DNA of 64,000 nucleotides from Evansella sp. LMS18 (GTDB lineage: Bacteria; Bacillota; Bacilli; Bacillales; Salisediminibacteriaceae), in assembly GCF_024362785.1 (NCBI RefSeq), contig NZ_CP093301.1, forward strand, positions 3,596,001-3,660,000, given 5' to 3'. The notes under the pieces are model-generated. The model worked only from the letters and a program-made list of their open reading frames with translations. It was not told the DNA's origin and searched no databases. Numbering within the stretch: the stretch's first letter is position 1; each line of letters starts with the position of its first letter. This document shows positions 36,771 to 46,257 of the stretch, piece by piece. A program made the translations under genes and the position numbers.

Positions 36771-36790
36771 AATCGGCGGGTTTTCTTTAA
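36771..36790 (+). terminator. Terminator of cheR
   Basis: GCTCGCC-AATC-GGCGGGT stem followed by TTTCTTT. An almost identical copy lies at 37086-37112, on the far side of repeat A copy 3. Confidence 0.7.
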
Positions 36791-36798
36791 ACTTTAAG

Positions 36799-37037
36799 GT
36801 AGACTTTGCATAAAAAAAGACGAAACTTACTTTTCGATTGCAGCGTAAGGCGGCGACTCTAGCGGGAAAAGCATGAAAAGCTGAAAATCCATTTTTGCCG
36901 GCGTTCAGCCGTCAAAAATTAGTTGAAGCCGTGCCCGCAGAACGCGTCCGTCTGTAGCGTAAATCGAACAACAAAGTAACGTTATTATAAGGTAATGTTC
37001 GTATTAAAGATAAAATCTTAAATTATGAAATCGATTC
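36799..37037 (+). repeat. Dispersed repeat family A, copy 3
   Basis: About 240 bp, same strand as copy 1 and inverted relative to copy 2. Shares ACTTTTCGATTGCAGCG, GTCAAAAATTAGTTGAAGCC, CCCGCAGAACGCGTCCGTCT and GTAGCGTAAATCGAAC. It is bracketed by two near-identical terminator hairpins. Confidence 0.87.
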
Positions 37038-37085
37038 ACCAAATTTTATCCAAAGTAAGTGCATCTACGCCTCAGATTTCGACTT

Positions 37086-37112
37086 AAGGCTCGCCAATCA
37101 GCGAGTTTTCTT
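37086..37112 (+). terminator. Second copy of the cheR-type terminator
   Basis: GGCTCGCCAATCAGCGAGTTTTCTTT, nearly the same as the sequence at 36771-36790. It is separated from it by repeat A copy 3. Confidence 0.65.
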
Positions 37113-37286
37113 TACATACATTTTGCCTGTATAATACACTCATAAAACATAAGCAAAAACAACTTTGTTAATTTCTCCTGCATCATTTTTTTTATTTGGT
37201 CTTGAAAAATATACTGAAATCAACGACAATTGAACATAACATTAATTTAGCACATAAAAGCGATAAAGAAAGAAGAGGTAGATAGA

Positions 37287-38459
37287 ATGAGATTTTTAAC
37301 AGCGGGTGAATCCCACGGACCGGAACTAACTGCAATTATTGAAGGTGTACCCAGCCAGCTGCCGCTGACAGAAGAGAAGATAAATGTCCATCTTGCGCGG
37401 AGACAGAAAGGCTATGGACGGGGAAGAAGGATGCAGATTGAAAAAGACCAGGTGCGGATTACCAGCGGTGTAAGGCACGGGAAAACTACCGGAGCCCCAA
37501 TTACACTTCATGTGGAAAACAAAGACTGGAAACACTGGGTAAAGATAATGGGCTCTGCTCCTTTAACGGAAGAGGAAGAAAAAGAGGTTAAGCGTAAAAT
37601 TACACGCCCTCGTCCAGGCCATGCAGATTTAAACGGGGCGATTAAATACGATCATCGGGATATGAGAAATGTGCTTGAGCGCTCTTCTGCCAGGGAGACG
37701 ACAGTAAGAGTAGCCGTTGGCGCTGTTGCACAGGAATTACTTAATTATTTTGAGATAGAAGTATGCGGCCATGTTCTTGAAATTGGAAACATAAAAAGCA
37801 GCCAGCCTGAATACAGTTCAATCAGTGAACTGAAAGAACGTTCAGAAGCATCAGAGGTTCGCTGCCTTGATGAAGAAGCTGGAGAAAAAATGAAACAGGC
37901 AATTGATGAAGCGAAAGAAAATGGGGATTCTATTGGCGGAGTTGTGGAAGTAGTCGCAGTCAACCTTCCAGTCGGCCTTGGCAGCCATGTCCATTACGAC
38001 AGGAAGCTGGATGGTAAAATTGCCAGGGGTGTCATGAGTATAAACGCCTTTAAAGGGGTGGAGATCGGTATTGGCTTTGAAGCTGCAAGGCTTCCTGGAA
38101 GCTTGGTGCACGATGAAATCCTTCACGATGAAGAACGTGGCTACTACCGGAGAACTAACCGTCTTGGAGGCTTTGAGGGAGGCATGACTAATGGAATGCC
38201 TGTAGTTGTCCACGGAGCAATGAAGCCGATTCCAACTCTGTACAAACCCCTTCAAAGTGTTGATATTGAAACAAAAGAGCCGTTTTCAGCCAGCATTGAG
38301 AGATCGGATAGCTGCGCAGTGCCAGCAGCTGCGGTAGTTTGTGAAGCGGCTGTTGCCTGGGAACTTGCTGATGCGTTCCTTGAAAAGTTCGGGGCGGATA
38401 CGATCGGTGATATTAAAGCTAATTTAGCAGCTTATACAGAAAAAGCGAGGAATTTTTAA
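37287..38459 (+). CDS. aroC: Chorismate synthase
   Basis: Converts EPSP to chorismate using reduced FMN. 390 residues, the same as the B. subtilis enzyme (there named AroF). Visible signatures: [46 protein letters not shown] and [18 protein letters not shown] precedes the ATG. Its stop shares one base with the aroB start. Confidence 0.97.
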   Translation: MRFLTAGESHGPELTAIIEGVPSQLPLTEEKINVHLARRQKGYGRGRRMQIEKDQVRITSGVRHGKTTGAPITLHVENKDWKHWVKIMGSAPLTEEEEKEVKRKITRPRPGHADLNGAIKYDHRDMRNVLERSSARETTVRVAVGAVAQELLNYFEIEVCGHVLEIGNIKSSQPEYSSISELKERSEASEVRCLDEEAGEKMKQAIDEAKENGDSIGGVVEVVAVNLPVGLGSHVHYDRKLDGKIARGVMSINAFKGVEIGIGFEAARLPGSLVHDEILHDEERGYYRRTNRLGGFEGGMTNGMPVVVHGAMKPIPTLYKPLQSVDIETKEPFSASIERSDSCAVPAAAVVCEAAVAWELADAFLEKFGADTIGDIKANLAAYTEKARNF

Positions 38460-39547
38460 TGACGGCTTCAGTCGTTCAGATAAAGGCTGGTTCGAGTCCT
38501 TATCCAGTCATTATTGATGAAGGGAGCAGAAAGGGCACCTGGAATATTATCAGAGATCATCTTATAGAGGTGCCTTCCTCCTTTTTTATCATAACGGATG
38601 AATCTGTGGGAAATCTGTATTTGGATGATGTATTAAGCTCCTTTCCTGAAAACGCAAAGGTAAACTTCTGCACAGTACCGTCTGGAGAAAGCTCCAAATC
38701 TTTTTCCATGTATGAGAAAGTAATGACAGAAGCTCTTGAGAAAAATCTTGATCGGAATTCATTGATAATCGCCCTTGGGGGCGGAGTTATTGGTGATCTT
38801 GCAGGTTTTGTTGCTGCCACGTATATGAGAGGCATAGCATTTGTGCAAATGCCCACCACTCTTCTGGCGCATGACAGCAGTGTAGGGGGAAAGACAGGGA
38901 TCAATCATTCCTACGGCAAAAACATGGTTGGGTCCTTCCACCAGCCATCTCTTGTGATATACGACACGGAATGCCTTAATACTCTGCCTGAAAAAGAATG
39001 GCGCTCGGGTTTTGCAGAAGTAATTAAGCATGGCTTTATATCAGATGGGGATTTCCTGAACTGGGTCAGCGAGAAAGTGAATGACTTTCATTCCATGGAA
39101 ACGGATGTGCTGAAGGAGATGCTTCATCGGTCGATTTCGGTAAAGGCTGACATAGTGCAGCTAGATGAAAAAGAAAAAGGCGTCCGTGCATTTCTGAATT
39201 TCGGCCATACGCTGGGCCATGCTGTCGAAGCTGAATCAGGTTATGGCAAAATAACTCATGGGGAAGCAGTCGCAAAGGGTTTGAGATTTGCCCTTCGGTT
39301 AAGCGAAAGTGTGTTCGGTGTGAAAATTCCATATGAGCCATATCTTGAAAAAATGGAAGCGCTGGGGTATGATCTTTCACTTCCCCCTGGTATCTCAGCA
39401 GAACGTCTTCTTAACCGGATGAGAGGAGATAAAAAAGCGTCCGGCGGCGATGTCAGATTTGTGCTTTTGAAAAATATAGGAGAGCCAGAGCTGGTAAAAG
39501 TGAACGATAAAGAAATTCTTAAAGTATTAAAACGAGAGGTTGGATGA
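38459..39547 (+). CDS. aroB: 3-dehydroquinate synthase
   Basis: Second shikimate-pathway enzyme, NAD- and metal-dependent. 362 residues with the NAD loop LGGGVIGDLAGFVAATYMRG, PTTLLAHDSSVGGKTGINH and the metal ligands in the FLNFGHTLGHAVE segment. Start overlaps aroC, stop overlaps aroH (ATGA), giving a tightly coupled aroC-aroB-aroH set. Confidence 0.97.
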   Translation: MTASVVQIKAGSSPYPVIIDEGSRKGTWNIIRDHLIEVPSSFFIITDESVGNLYLDDVLSSFPENAKVNFCTVPSGESSKSFSMYEKVMTEALEKNLDRNSLIIALGGGVIGDLAGFVAATYMRGIAFVQMPTTLLAHDSSVGGKTGINHSYGKNMVGSFHQPSLVIYDTECLNTLPEKEWRSGFAEVIKHGFISDGDFLNWVSEKVNDFHSMETDVLKEMLHRSISVKADIVQLDEKEKGVRAFLNFGHTLGHAVEAESGYGKITHGEAVAKGLRFALRLSESVFGVKIPYEPYLEKMEALGYDLSLPPGISAERLLNRMRGDKKASGGDVRFVLLKNIGEPELVKVNDKEILKVLKREVG

Positions 39548-39933
39548 GTATGGTAAGGGGAATCAGAGGAGCCACCACAGTGGAAGAAAATAATGCAGAC
39601 GAAATTTTAACCGCCACATTAAGGCTGTTTAAAGAAATGGAAGCGGCTAACACCTACCGCCCTGATGATATTTCCCATGTTCTGATAACAGTAACTGAAG
39701 ATTTAAATGCTGCTTTTCCTGCAGGTGCATTACGAAAACTGGAAGGATATGATCTTGTTCCGGTCATGTGTGCAAGAGAGATCCCGGTCCCTGGTAGCCT
39801 TGAAAAATGCATCCGGGTGATGATGACTGTCAATACAGAAAAGCGGCCTGAAGAAATTAAACATATTTATCTGGAAAAAGCGGTAACTCTTCGTCCGGAT
39901 TTATCCTTGACAAAGAATGCGAATATACGTTAG
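39544..39933 (+). CDS. aroH: Monofunctional chorismate mutase AroH
   Basis: Rearranges chorismate to prephenate. 129 residues, trimeric AroH fold: MVRGIRGATTVEENNADEIL start, KCIRVMMTV and the C-terminal YLEKAVTLRPDLSLTKN are conserved. The product feeds tyrA downstream. The end of the gene holds the -35 box of the trp promoter. Confidence 0.95.
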   Translation: MSMVRGIRGATTVEENNADEILTATLRLFKEMEAANTYRPDDISHVLITVTEDLNAAFPAGALRKLEGYDLVPVMCAREIPVPGSLEKCIRVMMTVNTEKRPEEIKHIYLEKAVTLRPDLSLTKNANIR

Positions 39934-39936
39934 GAT
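39907..39936 (+). promoter_or_regulatory. Promoter of the trp operon
   Basis: TTGACA (39907-39912), 18 nt, TAGGAT (39931-39936). It overlaps the last codons of aroH; the transcript would begin near 39943, giving a leader of about 280 nt. Confidence 0.7.
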
Positions 39937-39947
39937 AACAACAAGCT

Positions 39948-39981
39948 TAGTTAAGAATAGTTAGAATTTAGTTGAGAGCAG
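39948..39981 (+). promoter_or_regulatory. Upstream cluster of NAG triplets in the trp leader
   Basis: TAG, AAG, TAG, TAG, TAG, GAG, CAG triplets at 39948, 39953, 39958, 39962, 39969, 39974 and 39979, spaced 4-7 nt apart. They resemble a weak TRAP site near the 5' end of the leader. Confidence 0.4.
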
Positions 39982-40011
39982 TAAAACATAATAACGGTGA
40001 AAGCCGTGCAT

Positions 40012-40064
40012 GAGATGAGAAAAGTTGAGATGAGATGAGTCGAGTTGAGGAGAGCAGAGTTGAT
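40012..40064 (+). promoter_or_regulatory. TRAP-binding site of the trp leader
   Basis: Eleven triplet positions with an exact 5-nt period, from 40012 to 40062: GAG, GAG, AAG, then seven GAG, then GAT. This equals the 11 subunits of the TRAP ring encoded by mtrB (29980-30198). The last three positions overlap the 5' strand of the antiterminator. Confidence 0.92.
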
Positions 40065-40094
40065 ATGACAGACGTATAGCGCGTCTGCCTCTGC
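40054..40094 (+). promoter_or_regulatory. trp antiterminator
   Basis: GCAGAG (40054-40059) pairs with CTCTGC (40089-40094), with an inner helix CAGACG (40069-40074) and CGTCTG (40082-40087). It excludes the terminator, and its left arm is covered when TRAP binds. Confidence 0.8.
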
Positions 40095-40111
40095 CGGGGC
40101 AGGCGCTTTTT
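40079..40111 (+). terminator. trp leader attenuator (terminator)
   Basis: GCGTCTGCC (40081-40089) pairs with GGCAGGCGC (40098-40106), followed by T5. Formed when TRAP holds the upstream triplets. Confidence 0.9.
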
Positions 40112-40137
40112 GTACATTTGTTAGTTTAGTGTTTTAA

Positions 40138-40224
40138 AGTGATAAAGTAAAGTTGGTTTCTGTTTTATCACTCCTCTGTTATAACCTCCCTCGAATCAAT
40201 CACTCTTCCAAAGAGGTGAAAGCA
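40138..40224 (+). promoter_or_regulatory. trp leader distal hairpins, including trpE ribosome-site hairpin
   Basis: AGTGATAAA (40138-40146) pairs with TTTATCACT (40164-40172). Nearer trpE, CACTCT (40201-40206) can pair with AGAGGTG (40212-40218), which is the trpE Shine-Dalgarno, with one bulged G. Confidence 0.5.
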
Positions 40225-41727
40225 GTGATTGGAACGAGCCTATCAGAATTCAAAAAATCTGCAGCAAAGTACAGGACAGTCCCTGTAACGTCTACTATAG
40301 TTGCAGATACAAAAACCCCTATTCAATTATTCCAGTTGTTTGATAAGCAGGCAGCATATATTCTGGAAAGCCGGGACGCCTTGTCCTCATGGTCAGAATA
40401 CTCTTTTATCGGCCTGTATCCAAAATATTATATTGTGGAGAAACAAAGGCAATTTCATTTGGAAACTGCTTCAGGCCAGTGTCTTATTACTTGCGATACA
40501 TTAAACGAAGCATGGGAAAAAAGCATGGATTATATGGATACGGCACCTGATTTCCCTAAAATCCCATTCCCAGGCGGAGCAGTAGGCTATTTAAGTTTCG
40601 AAGCGTACAGTTACTGTGAACCTAAAGTATCAGGCAACAGTACGGGAGAACCGGATGTCCATCTTGTTTTCTGCGATACGATCCTCGCCTTCCAGCATGA
40701 AAAAGAGGAGATTACTATTATCCACTTACAGGAGACGGACGGACGCAGCCCCGAATTAAGTTTTCGCCAGGGAACGAAAAAAATTGAAGAGATTCTCTCG
40801 GTCATTAACAACGGCATAACAGAAAAACGGACAATATCCCCAGGCAGTCTGCCTGAGGCAGAAGATATATTCAATGGCGTAACTTCAAATTATTCAAAAG
40901 AGGAGTTTCTCGATAAAGCAGCCCAAATAAAGGAGTACATCCAGGCAGGGGATATATTTCAGGCGGTGCTCTCTCAAAGATTCCAGTACAACGTGAATTC
41001 CTCGGGTCTTGACCTGTACAGGGTGCTCCGGAAAGTTAACCCTTCGCCTTATTTATATTATCTAAGACTGGGGCAACAGGAAATAATCGGCAGTTCACCA
41101 GAAAGGCTGGTTAAAATTAATGACGAAAAGGAGCTGGAGATTCATCCTATCGCCGGCACACGCCATCGAGGGAGCAATGAAGCCGAAGACAGGATGCTGG
41201 CGGCGGAATTAGCCGCAGATGAAAAAGAAAGAGCCGAACATCTTATGCTTGTGGACCTGGCGAGAAATGATGCGGGAAAAGTAAGCGAATATGGTTCTGT
41301 AAGAGTCGAGGATATGATGAGTGTGGCTTATTTCTCCCACGTCATGCATCTGATAACAAAAGTCTTCGGACAGCTCAGGAAAGGGACGACGCCCTTTGAA
41401 GCAGTGTTTGCTGCACATCCCGCAGGAACGGTATCAGGAGCTCCTAAAGTAAGAGCTGCTGAGATTATCCAGGACCTTGAGACAAGCCGCCGGGGAGTTT
41501 ATGCAGGAGCAGTAACCTACTGCGGGTTTAATGGAACTGTTGACTCCTGTATTGCAATCAGAACGATTGTTCTGAAAGATGGTACAGCTTCCATACAGGC
41601 AGGGGCAGGAATCGTTGCTGATTCCGTTCCTGAGCTGGAATGGGAAGAGACGAGGAATAAAGCGAAAGCATTATTATACGCTGTGAAAATCGCCGAGCAG
41701 CGGCATCAGTTTGAGGAGGTACTCTAA
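40225..41727 (+). CDS. trpE: Anthranilate synthase component I
   Basis: Makes anthranilate from chorismate with an amidotransferase partner. 500 residues from the GTG at 40225 (AAGAGGTGA upstream). The feedback-tryptophan LESRD..S segment near residue 48, the catalytic core [39 protein letters not shown] and [14 protein letters not shown] are intact. No trpG follows, so the glutamine amidotransferase must be supplied from elsewhere (pabA does this in B. subtilis). Confidence 0.96.
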   Translation: MIGTSLSEFKKSAAKYRTVPVTSTIVADTKTPIQLFQLFDKQAAYILESRDALSSWSEYSFIGLYPKYYIVEKQRQFHLETASGQCLITCDTLNEAWEKSMDYMDTAPDFPKIPFPGGAVGYLSFEAYSYCEPKVSGNSTGEPDVHLVFCDTILAFQHEKEEITIIHLQETDGRSPELSFRQGTKKIEEILSVINNGITEKRTISPGSLPEAEDIFNGVTSNYSKEEFLDKAAQIKEYIQAGDIFQAVLSQRFQYNVNSSGLDLYRVLRKVNPSPYLYYLRLGQQEIIGSSPERLVKINDEKELEIHPIAGTRHRGSNEAEDRMLAAELAADEKERAEHLMLVDLARNDAGKVSEYGSVRVEDMMSVAYFSHVMHLITKVFGQLRKGTTPFEAVFAAHPAGTVSGAPKVRAAEIIQDLETSRRGVYAGAVTYCGFNGTVDSCIAIRTIVLKDGTASIQAGAGIVADSVPELEWEETRNKAKALLYAVKIAEQRHQFEEVL

Positions 41728-41728
41728 A

Positions 41729-42745
41729 ATGAACAAAGTTATGGAAAACTTTTTGAATACTAACAGTCTCAGTGAAGAAGCTGCAAGAGAATTACTATTG
41801 TCCATGCTTAACGGAGAGCTTAATGATGAACAAATCGCAGCTGTACTTGCTGTCCTGAGACACAGAGGGGAAACAGCTGAAGAAATTGCCGGTTTCGCAA
41901 AAGGGATGAAGGAGTCGGGACTGCAGGTGACACCTCCTTTCCCAGTCCTTGATACATGCGGTACAGGAGGTGACGGAAGCGGCACATTTAATATTTCAAC
42001 AGGGGCTGCAATCCTTCTCAGTTCGCTGGGCGTCCCTGTTGCTAAACATGGCAACAGAAGCGTTTCATCCAAAACAGGGAGTGCTGATGTACTGGATTAT
42101 CTCGGAATAAGTATTCAGACGAAGGAAGAAGAGGCGTTAGAAAAGCTGAAAACAGACAATCTTTGCTTTCTTTATGCCCCGATATACCATTCGGCAATGA
42201 AGGAAGTTGCAAAGGCAAGGAAGCAGCTTGGTGTTAAAACAATTTTCAACCTCCTGGGACCTCTTACCAATCCTGCTGGGGCTTCGAGAAGACTGATCGG
42301 TGTTTACAGCAGGCATGCAGCTGTAAAGATGGCCAGGGCAGCGATAAAACTTGGTGTAGAAAGAGCTATGTTTGTAACAGGGGACGATGGCCTTGATGAG
42401 ATTACTATAACCGGTGAAACATACGTGTATGAAATTCAGAGAGGAAGGCTGACGGAGTATATATTTACGCCGGAAGATGCCGGATTGACTCGCGGCAGCA
42501 TAAAGCCGGCTTTGGTGGATACGGCGGAAGAAAGCGGAAAAATGATCGAATCGGTCCTGAAAGGGGAAGGCCCTGAAGAAGCTGAAAACATTCTTCTTCT
42601 TAATGCAGGTGCGGCCCTTTATGTTTACGGAGAGGTTTCTTCGATAGCGGAAGGCGTGCATACCGCAAAAGAAGCATTGGGGAATAAAGCTTTCAGACAG
42701 CTCGAGAAGCTCAGAAATGCAAGGAAGGGAGTTCTTGTACAATGA
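41729..42745 (+). CDS. trpD: Anthranilate phosphoribosyltransferase
   Basis: Adds phosphoribosyl from PRPP to anthranilate. 338 residues, the B. subtilis length. PRPP-binding DTCGTGGDGSGTFNIST and KHGNRSVSSKTGSAD motifs are present. ATG follows GAGGAGGT and sits one base after the trpE stop. Overlaps trpC by four bases. Confidence 0.96.
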   Translation: MNKVMENFLNTNSLSEEAARELLLSMLNGELNDEQIAAVLAVLRHRGETAEEIAGFAKGMKESGLQVTPPFPVLDTCGTGGDGSGTFNISTGAAILLSSLGVPVAKHGNRSVSSKTGSADVLDYLGISIQTKEEEALEKLKTDNLCFLYAPIYHSAMKEVAKARKQLGVKTIFNLLGPLTNPAGASRRLIGVYSRHAAVKMARAAIKLGVERAMFVTGDDGLDEITITGETYVYEIQRGRLTEYIFTPEDAGLTRGSIKPALVDTAEESGKMIESVLKGEGPEEAENILLLNAGAALYVYGEVSSIAEGVHTAKEALGNKAFRQLEKLRNARKGVLVQ

Positions 42746-43521
42746 CATCTACGATCCTGGATACTATTGTTGATCAAAAACTGGAAGAAGTAAGACTGCT
42801 TCCGGAGAGACAGGAGATATTACAAAGGTTCGAAAAACGCTCCCTGTACAGTGCCTTGAAGAATACAAGCCGAAGTATGGGTATAATCGCTGAAGTAAAG
42901 CAAGCCAGTCCTTCTAAAGGCTTGCTTACGAAAAACTTCGACCCAGTGAAAATCGCGGTGGAATACGAACAGCTGGCTATCGATGCCGTCTCCGTCCTTA
43001 CAGATGAACGATTTTTCAAGGGCCACAGCTCCCACCTTACTGCTGTGAAGGAGAGCACTTCACTGCCGGTACTCAGGAAAGATTTTATCATCCACGAGAA
43101 ACAAATAAGGCATTCAAATCAAATGGGAGCGGATGCGATATTACTCATAGCTGCCATCCTTGGAAAAACTCAGATCCAGGAATATCTTGAAATGGCAGAG
43201 GAGCTCGGTCTTGATGTATTAGTGGAAGTACATGATGAAGAGGAACTGGAGAAAGTTCTTTCCGGCAGCCGGCCGAAAATGATTGGGGTAAACAACAGAG
43301 ACCTGAAAACATTTCATACGTCTCTTCAAACATCTGCAAGGCTGAGAGAATTAGTCCCTGAGGACATCCTTTTCATAAGTGAGAGTGGAGTGAAAACGCA
43401 GGAAGATATTAAATACCTGGAAAATATAAAGGCGGACGGACTGCTTATCGGTGAAGCTTTCATGACGGCATCTGACAGAAAGATGCTCCTGGACCAGTGG
43501 TTTAAGGAGGAAGTCAGATGA
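42742..43521 (+). CDS. trpC: Indole-3-glycerol-phosphate synthase
   Basis: Ring closure of CdRP to indoleglycerol phosphate. 259 residues, separate from TrpF as in Bacillus. Catalytic motifs [12 protein letters not shown] (about residues 49-60), [11 protein letters not shown] and [10 protein letters not shown] are visible. Overlaps trpD and trpFB by four bases each. Confidence 0.95.
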   Translation: MTSTILDTIVDQKLEEVRLLPERQEILQRFEKRSLYSALKNTSRSMGIIAEVKQASPSKGLLTKNFDPVKIAVEYEQLAIDAVSVLTDERFFKGHSSHLTAVKESTSLPVLRKDFIIHEKQIRHSNQMGADAILLIAAILGKTQIQEYLEMAEELGLDVLVEVHDEEELEKVLSGSRPKMIGVNNRDLKTFHTSLQTSARLRELVPEDILFISESGVKTQEDIKYLENIKADGLLIGEAFMTASDRKMLLDQWFKEEVR

Positions 43522-45347
43522 ATACACAGCTGAAGTTTTGCGGGATCAAGTCTTTCGATGATTACAGTAAAGCGGTAGACAGCGGCGCTGATTACCTTGG
43601 GTTTGTATTCGCACCAAGCAAAAGGCAGGTTACTGCAGCGGACGTCAAAAGCTGGACCCGGAAAAAACCAAAACAAACTGGACAGAAGCTTGCCGGTGTT
43701 TTTGTAAATGAGGAAGAAGATGTTCTGTTAAGCTCTGCAAGAGAGTGCGGGCTGGATGTCATTCAGTGCCACGGAACAGAAACACCGGATTTTATAAAAG
43801 GGTTGAAGGAGAAAGCCGGAACTAAGATATTTAAAACAATCCACCATGGAGAGGGCAGCCTCAGCATAATGAAAGAATTTAAGGATGCCTGCGACGGGTT
43901 TATCATCGATACGAAAACAGAAAATGCATGGGGCGGAAGCGGTGTTGCTTTTGACTGGGAAAGCGTTCCGGAATACGTGGAGGAAGCCGGGAAGCAAAGC
44001 GCATCCTGCTTTATTGCCGGGGGGATTAAACCAGAGAATGTCAGTGAACTGATGAAATATCATCCTCCGGGAATTGATTTATCTTCAGGAATAGAAACAG
44101 ATGGAAAAAAGGACGAAGGGAAGATGGAAGCGATGGTTTTGACGGTTAAGAAGAAATATAACGCACCAGATAAATTCGGGCGGTTCGGTTCATTTGGAGG
44201 GAAATATGTCCCTGAAACGCTTATGTACGCACTGGAACAGCTGGAAGAAGCTTTCGACAATGTCATCGAGGATGAAGGTTTTTTCAGGGAGCTGCATGAG
44301 GAATGGAAGAAATATTCCGGGAGGCCCACCCCTTTAACAAAAACAAAACGCCTTACTGAAAAGGCGGGGGGAGCTTCCATTTACCTTAAAAGGGAAGACC
44401 TGAACCATACAGGTGCCCACAAGATCAATAACGCCATCGCACAGGCGCTGCTGGCAAAACGAATGGGAAAACAGCAGATAATTGCTGAAACAGGAGCTGG
44501 ACAGCACGGAGTGGCAGCGGCTACTGCGGCAGCGAGGTTCGGGTTAACGTGTAAAGTTTTTATGGGTGAAGAAGATATGAAGCGGCAGGAACTTAATGTT
44601 TTCCGAATGCGGCTTCTCGGTGCAGAAGTTATCAAAGTAACGAGCGGCGGAAGGACCTTAAAGGATGCGACAAATGAAGCGATCCGCCACTGGGTTGCTC
44701 ATGTTAATGATACATTCTATCTTATCGGTTCAGCAGTTGGGCCTCATCCTTATCCGAAGATGGTCAGAGAGTTCCAGTCAGTAATCGGACGGGAAAGCAG
44801 GGAACAGTTTTTAGCGGAAACTGGAAAGCTTCCGGATGAAATAGTGGCATGTGTAGGCGGGGGGAGCAACGCTATTGGCATGTTCTATCCCTTTATTGAG
44901 GACGAGGTGCGCCTCACTGGCATTGAAGCGGCCGGGAAGGGTACTGATACAGAAGAGCATGCAGCTACGTTAACGAAAGGGAGAAAAGGCGTTCTGCATG
45001 GTTCATTATCATACTTACTTCAGGATGAGGCAGGAAATATCACAGAGCCATATTCAATATCTGCCGGGCTGGATTATCCGGGGATTGGTCCTGAACATGC
45101 TTATTTAAGAGACACAGGCAGAGTTAACTATGAAGCTGTCACAGACGATGAGGCCATAAAAGCACTTCAGGTGCTATGTGTTCAGGAAGGGATACTTCCG
45201 GCTATTGAGTCCGCCCATGCGCTGGCCTATGCTCTTAAAAGGGCTGGTGAGCTGCCTGAGACAGAAAACCTTTTAGTCTGTTTATCTGGCAGAGGAGATA
45301 AAGACGTTCATACAATTCAGCAAGTACTGGGAGGGGATGAAGAATGA
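43518..45347 (+). CDS. trpFB: TrpF-TrpB fusion: phosphoribosylanthranilate isomerase/tryptophan synthase beta
   Basis: One 609-residue frame without stop. Residues 1-210 are TrpF: KFCGIKS with catalytic Cys8 and GFIIDTKTE with Asp131, and the phosphate loop GGIKPENV and [16 protein letters not shown] near the end. Residues 213-609 are TrpB, starting at [23 protein letters not shown] lysine 302 in [29 protein letters not shown] and LSGRGDKD. The junction has almost no linker. In-frame ATGs at 44124 and 44133 could allow some separate TrpB, but the only purine-rich site (GAAGGG) is poorly placed. Both domains look complete and active. Overlaps trpC and trpA by four bases. Confidence 0.93.
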   Translation: MNTQLKFCGIKSFDDYSKAVDSGADYLGFVFAPSKRQVTAADVKSWTRKKPKQTGQKLAGVFVNEEEDVLLSSARECGLDVIQCHGTETPDFIKGLKEKAGTKIFKTIHHGEGSLSIMKEFKDACDGFIIDTKTENAWGGSGVAFDWESVPEYVEEAGKQSASCFIAGGIKPENVSELMKYHPPGIDLSSGIETDGKKDEGKMEAMVLTVKKKYNAPDKFGRFGSFGGKYVPETLMYALEQLEEAFDNVIEDEGFFRELHEEWKKYSGRPTPLTKTKRLTEKAGGASIYLKREDLNHTGAHKINNAIAQALLAKRMGKQQIIAETGAGQHGVAAATAAARFGLTCKVFMGEEDMKRQELNVFRMRLLGAEVIKVTSGGRTLKDATNEAIRHWVAHVNDTFYLIGSAVGPHPYPKMVREFQSVIGRESREQFLAETGKLPDEIVACVGGGSNAIGMFYPFIEDEVRLTGIEAAGKGTDTEEHAATLTKGRKGVLHGSLSYLLQDEAGNITEPYSISAGLDYPGIGPEHAYLRDTGRVNYEAVTDDEAIKALQVLCVQEGILPAIESAHALAYALKRAGELPETENLLVCLSGRGDKDVHTIQQVLGGDEE

Positions 45348-46141
45348 GCCGGCTGCAAATCTCATCATTCAGAGACCAGAAAAACTTATTTGTGCCTTAT
45401 ATAATGGCTGGCGATCCCAATCTGGAAGCGTCCATTGATATTGCGTTAACACTGCAGGAGTCCGGTGCCCATGCTCTTGAGTGGGGAGTTCCTTTCAGTG
45501 ATCCCCTTGCCGATGGCCCTGTAATCCAGGCTGCCGGGGACCGGGCGAGAAAGAATGGGATGAACATCCTTAAAGCCATTGATGGTGTGAAAGAAGCGAG
45601 GAAAAAAGGCCTGGAAATTCCGGTGATTTTATTTACTTATATTAATCCTGTTCTTGCAGTGGGTGAGGAAGAAATAATCAAAAAGATGAGAGAGGCTGAA
45701 ATTGACGGGCTACTTGTACCTGACCTTCCGACAGAAGAAAGCGGCCCTTTAAGAGAACTTTGCGGGAATGCGAACATATCTCTTATTTCTCTTGTTGCCT
45801 TAAGTTCCCTCGAAAGAATGGAGAAAATCAGTTCTGTAAGTGAAGGCTTTCTCTATTTTGTTTCCTCATACGGGGTAACCGGGGTGAGGGAAAACTTTTC
45901 GGAAAAGCTGCCTGACACACTGGAATACCTAAAAACAAAAACGGATATCCCGGTGCTCATCGGTTTTGGCGTATCGAAAAAGGAACATGTAAACTATTTT
46001 AACTCCATTTCTGACGGTGTAATCGTAGGAAGTGCCCTTGTTAAAATAATTGCAAAGAATGAAAAACAGTTAATTCATGAAAAATACAGAAAAGATGCAC
46101 TAAATGAGATAAATGAGTTTGTCACAGAGTTAATTTCATAA
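45344..46141 (+). CDS. trpA: Tryptophan synthase alpha chain
   Basis: Cleaves indoleglycerol phosphate to indole, which is passed to TrpB. 265 residues. Catalytic residues lie in the conserved segments [18 protein letters not shown] and [12 protein letters not shown], and the loop SSYGVTGVR and [10 protein letters not shown] bind phosphate. Overlaps the fused trpFB by four bases; a terminator follows. Confidence 0.96.
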   Translation: MSRLQISSFRDQKNLFVPYIMAGDPNLEASIDIALTLQESGAHALEWGVPFSDPLADGPVIQAAGDRARKNGMNILKAIDGVKEARKKGLEIPVILFTYINPVLAVGEEEIIKKMREAEIDGLLVPDLPTEESGPLRELCGNANISLISLVALSSLERMEKISSVSEGFLYFVSSYGVTGVRENFSEKLPDTLEYLKTKTDIPVLIGFGVSKKEHVNYFNSISDGVIVGSALVKIIAKNEKQLIHEKYRKDALNEINEFVTELIS

Positions 46142-46165
46142 TAGGATAGAGTATATATATAAAAT

Positions 46166-46212
46166 GCGGGAAGCAGCTGCCGGAACACACGCAGACTGCT
46201 CCTGCTTTTATT
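46166..46212 (+). terminator. Terminator of the trp operon
   Basis: GCGGGAAGCAG (46166-46176) pairs with CTGCTCCTGC (46196-46205) with one bulge, then TTTTATT. Confidence 0.78.
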
Positions 46213-46257
46213 AATGAATCAACTCGTGATAACGAAGGAGAAAGCGGAGGGACTTAT

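Noticed and set aside
39937-40224. T-box or tryptophan leader peptide for the trp operon
   Set aside because: The strict GAG array, mtrB and overlapping antiterminator explain the control; no T-box core or Trp-rich short frame was seen.
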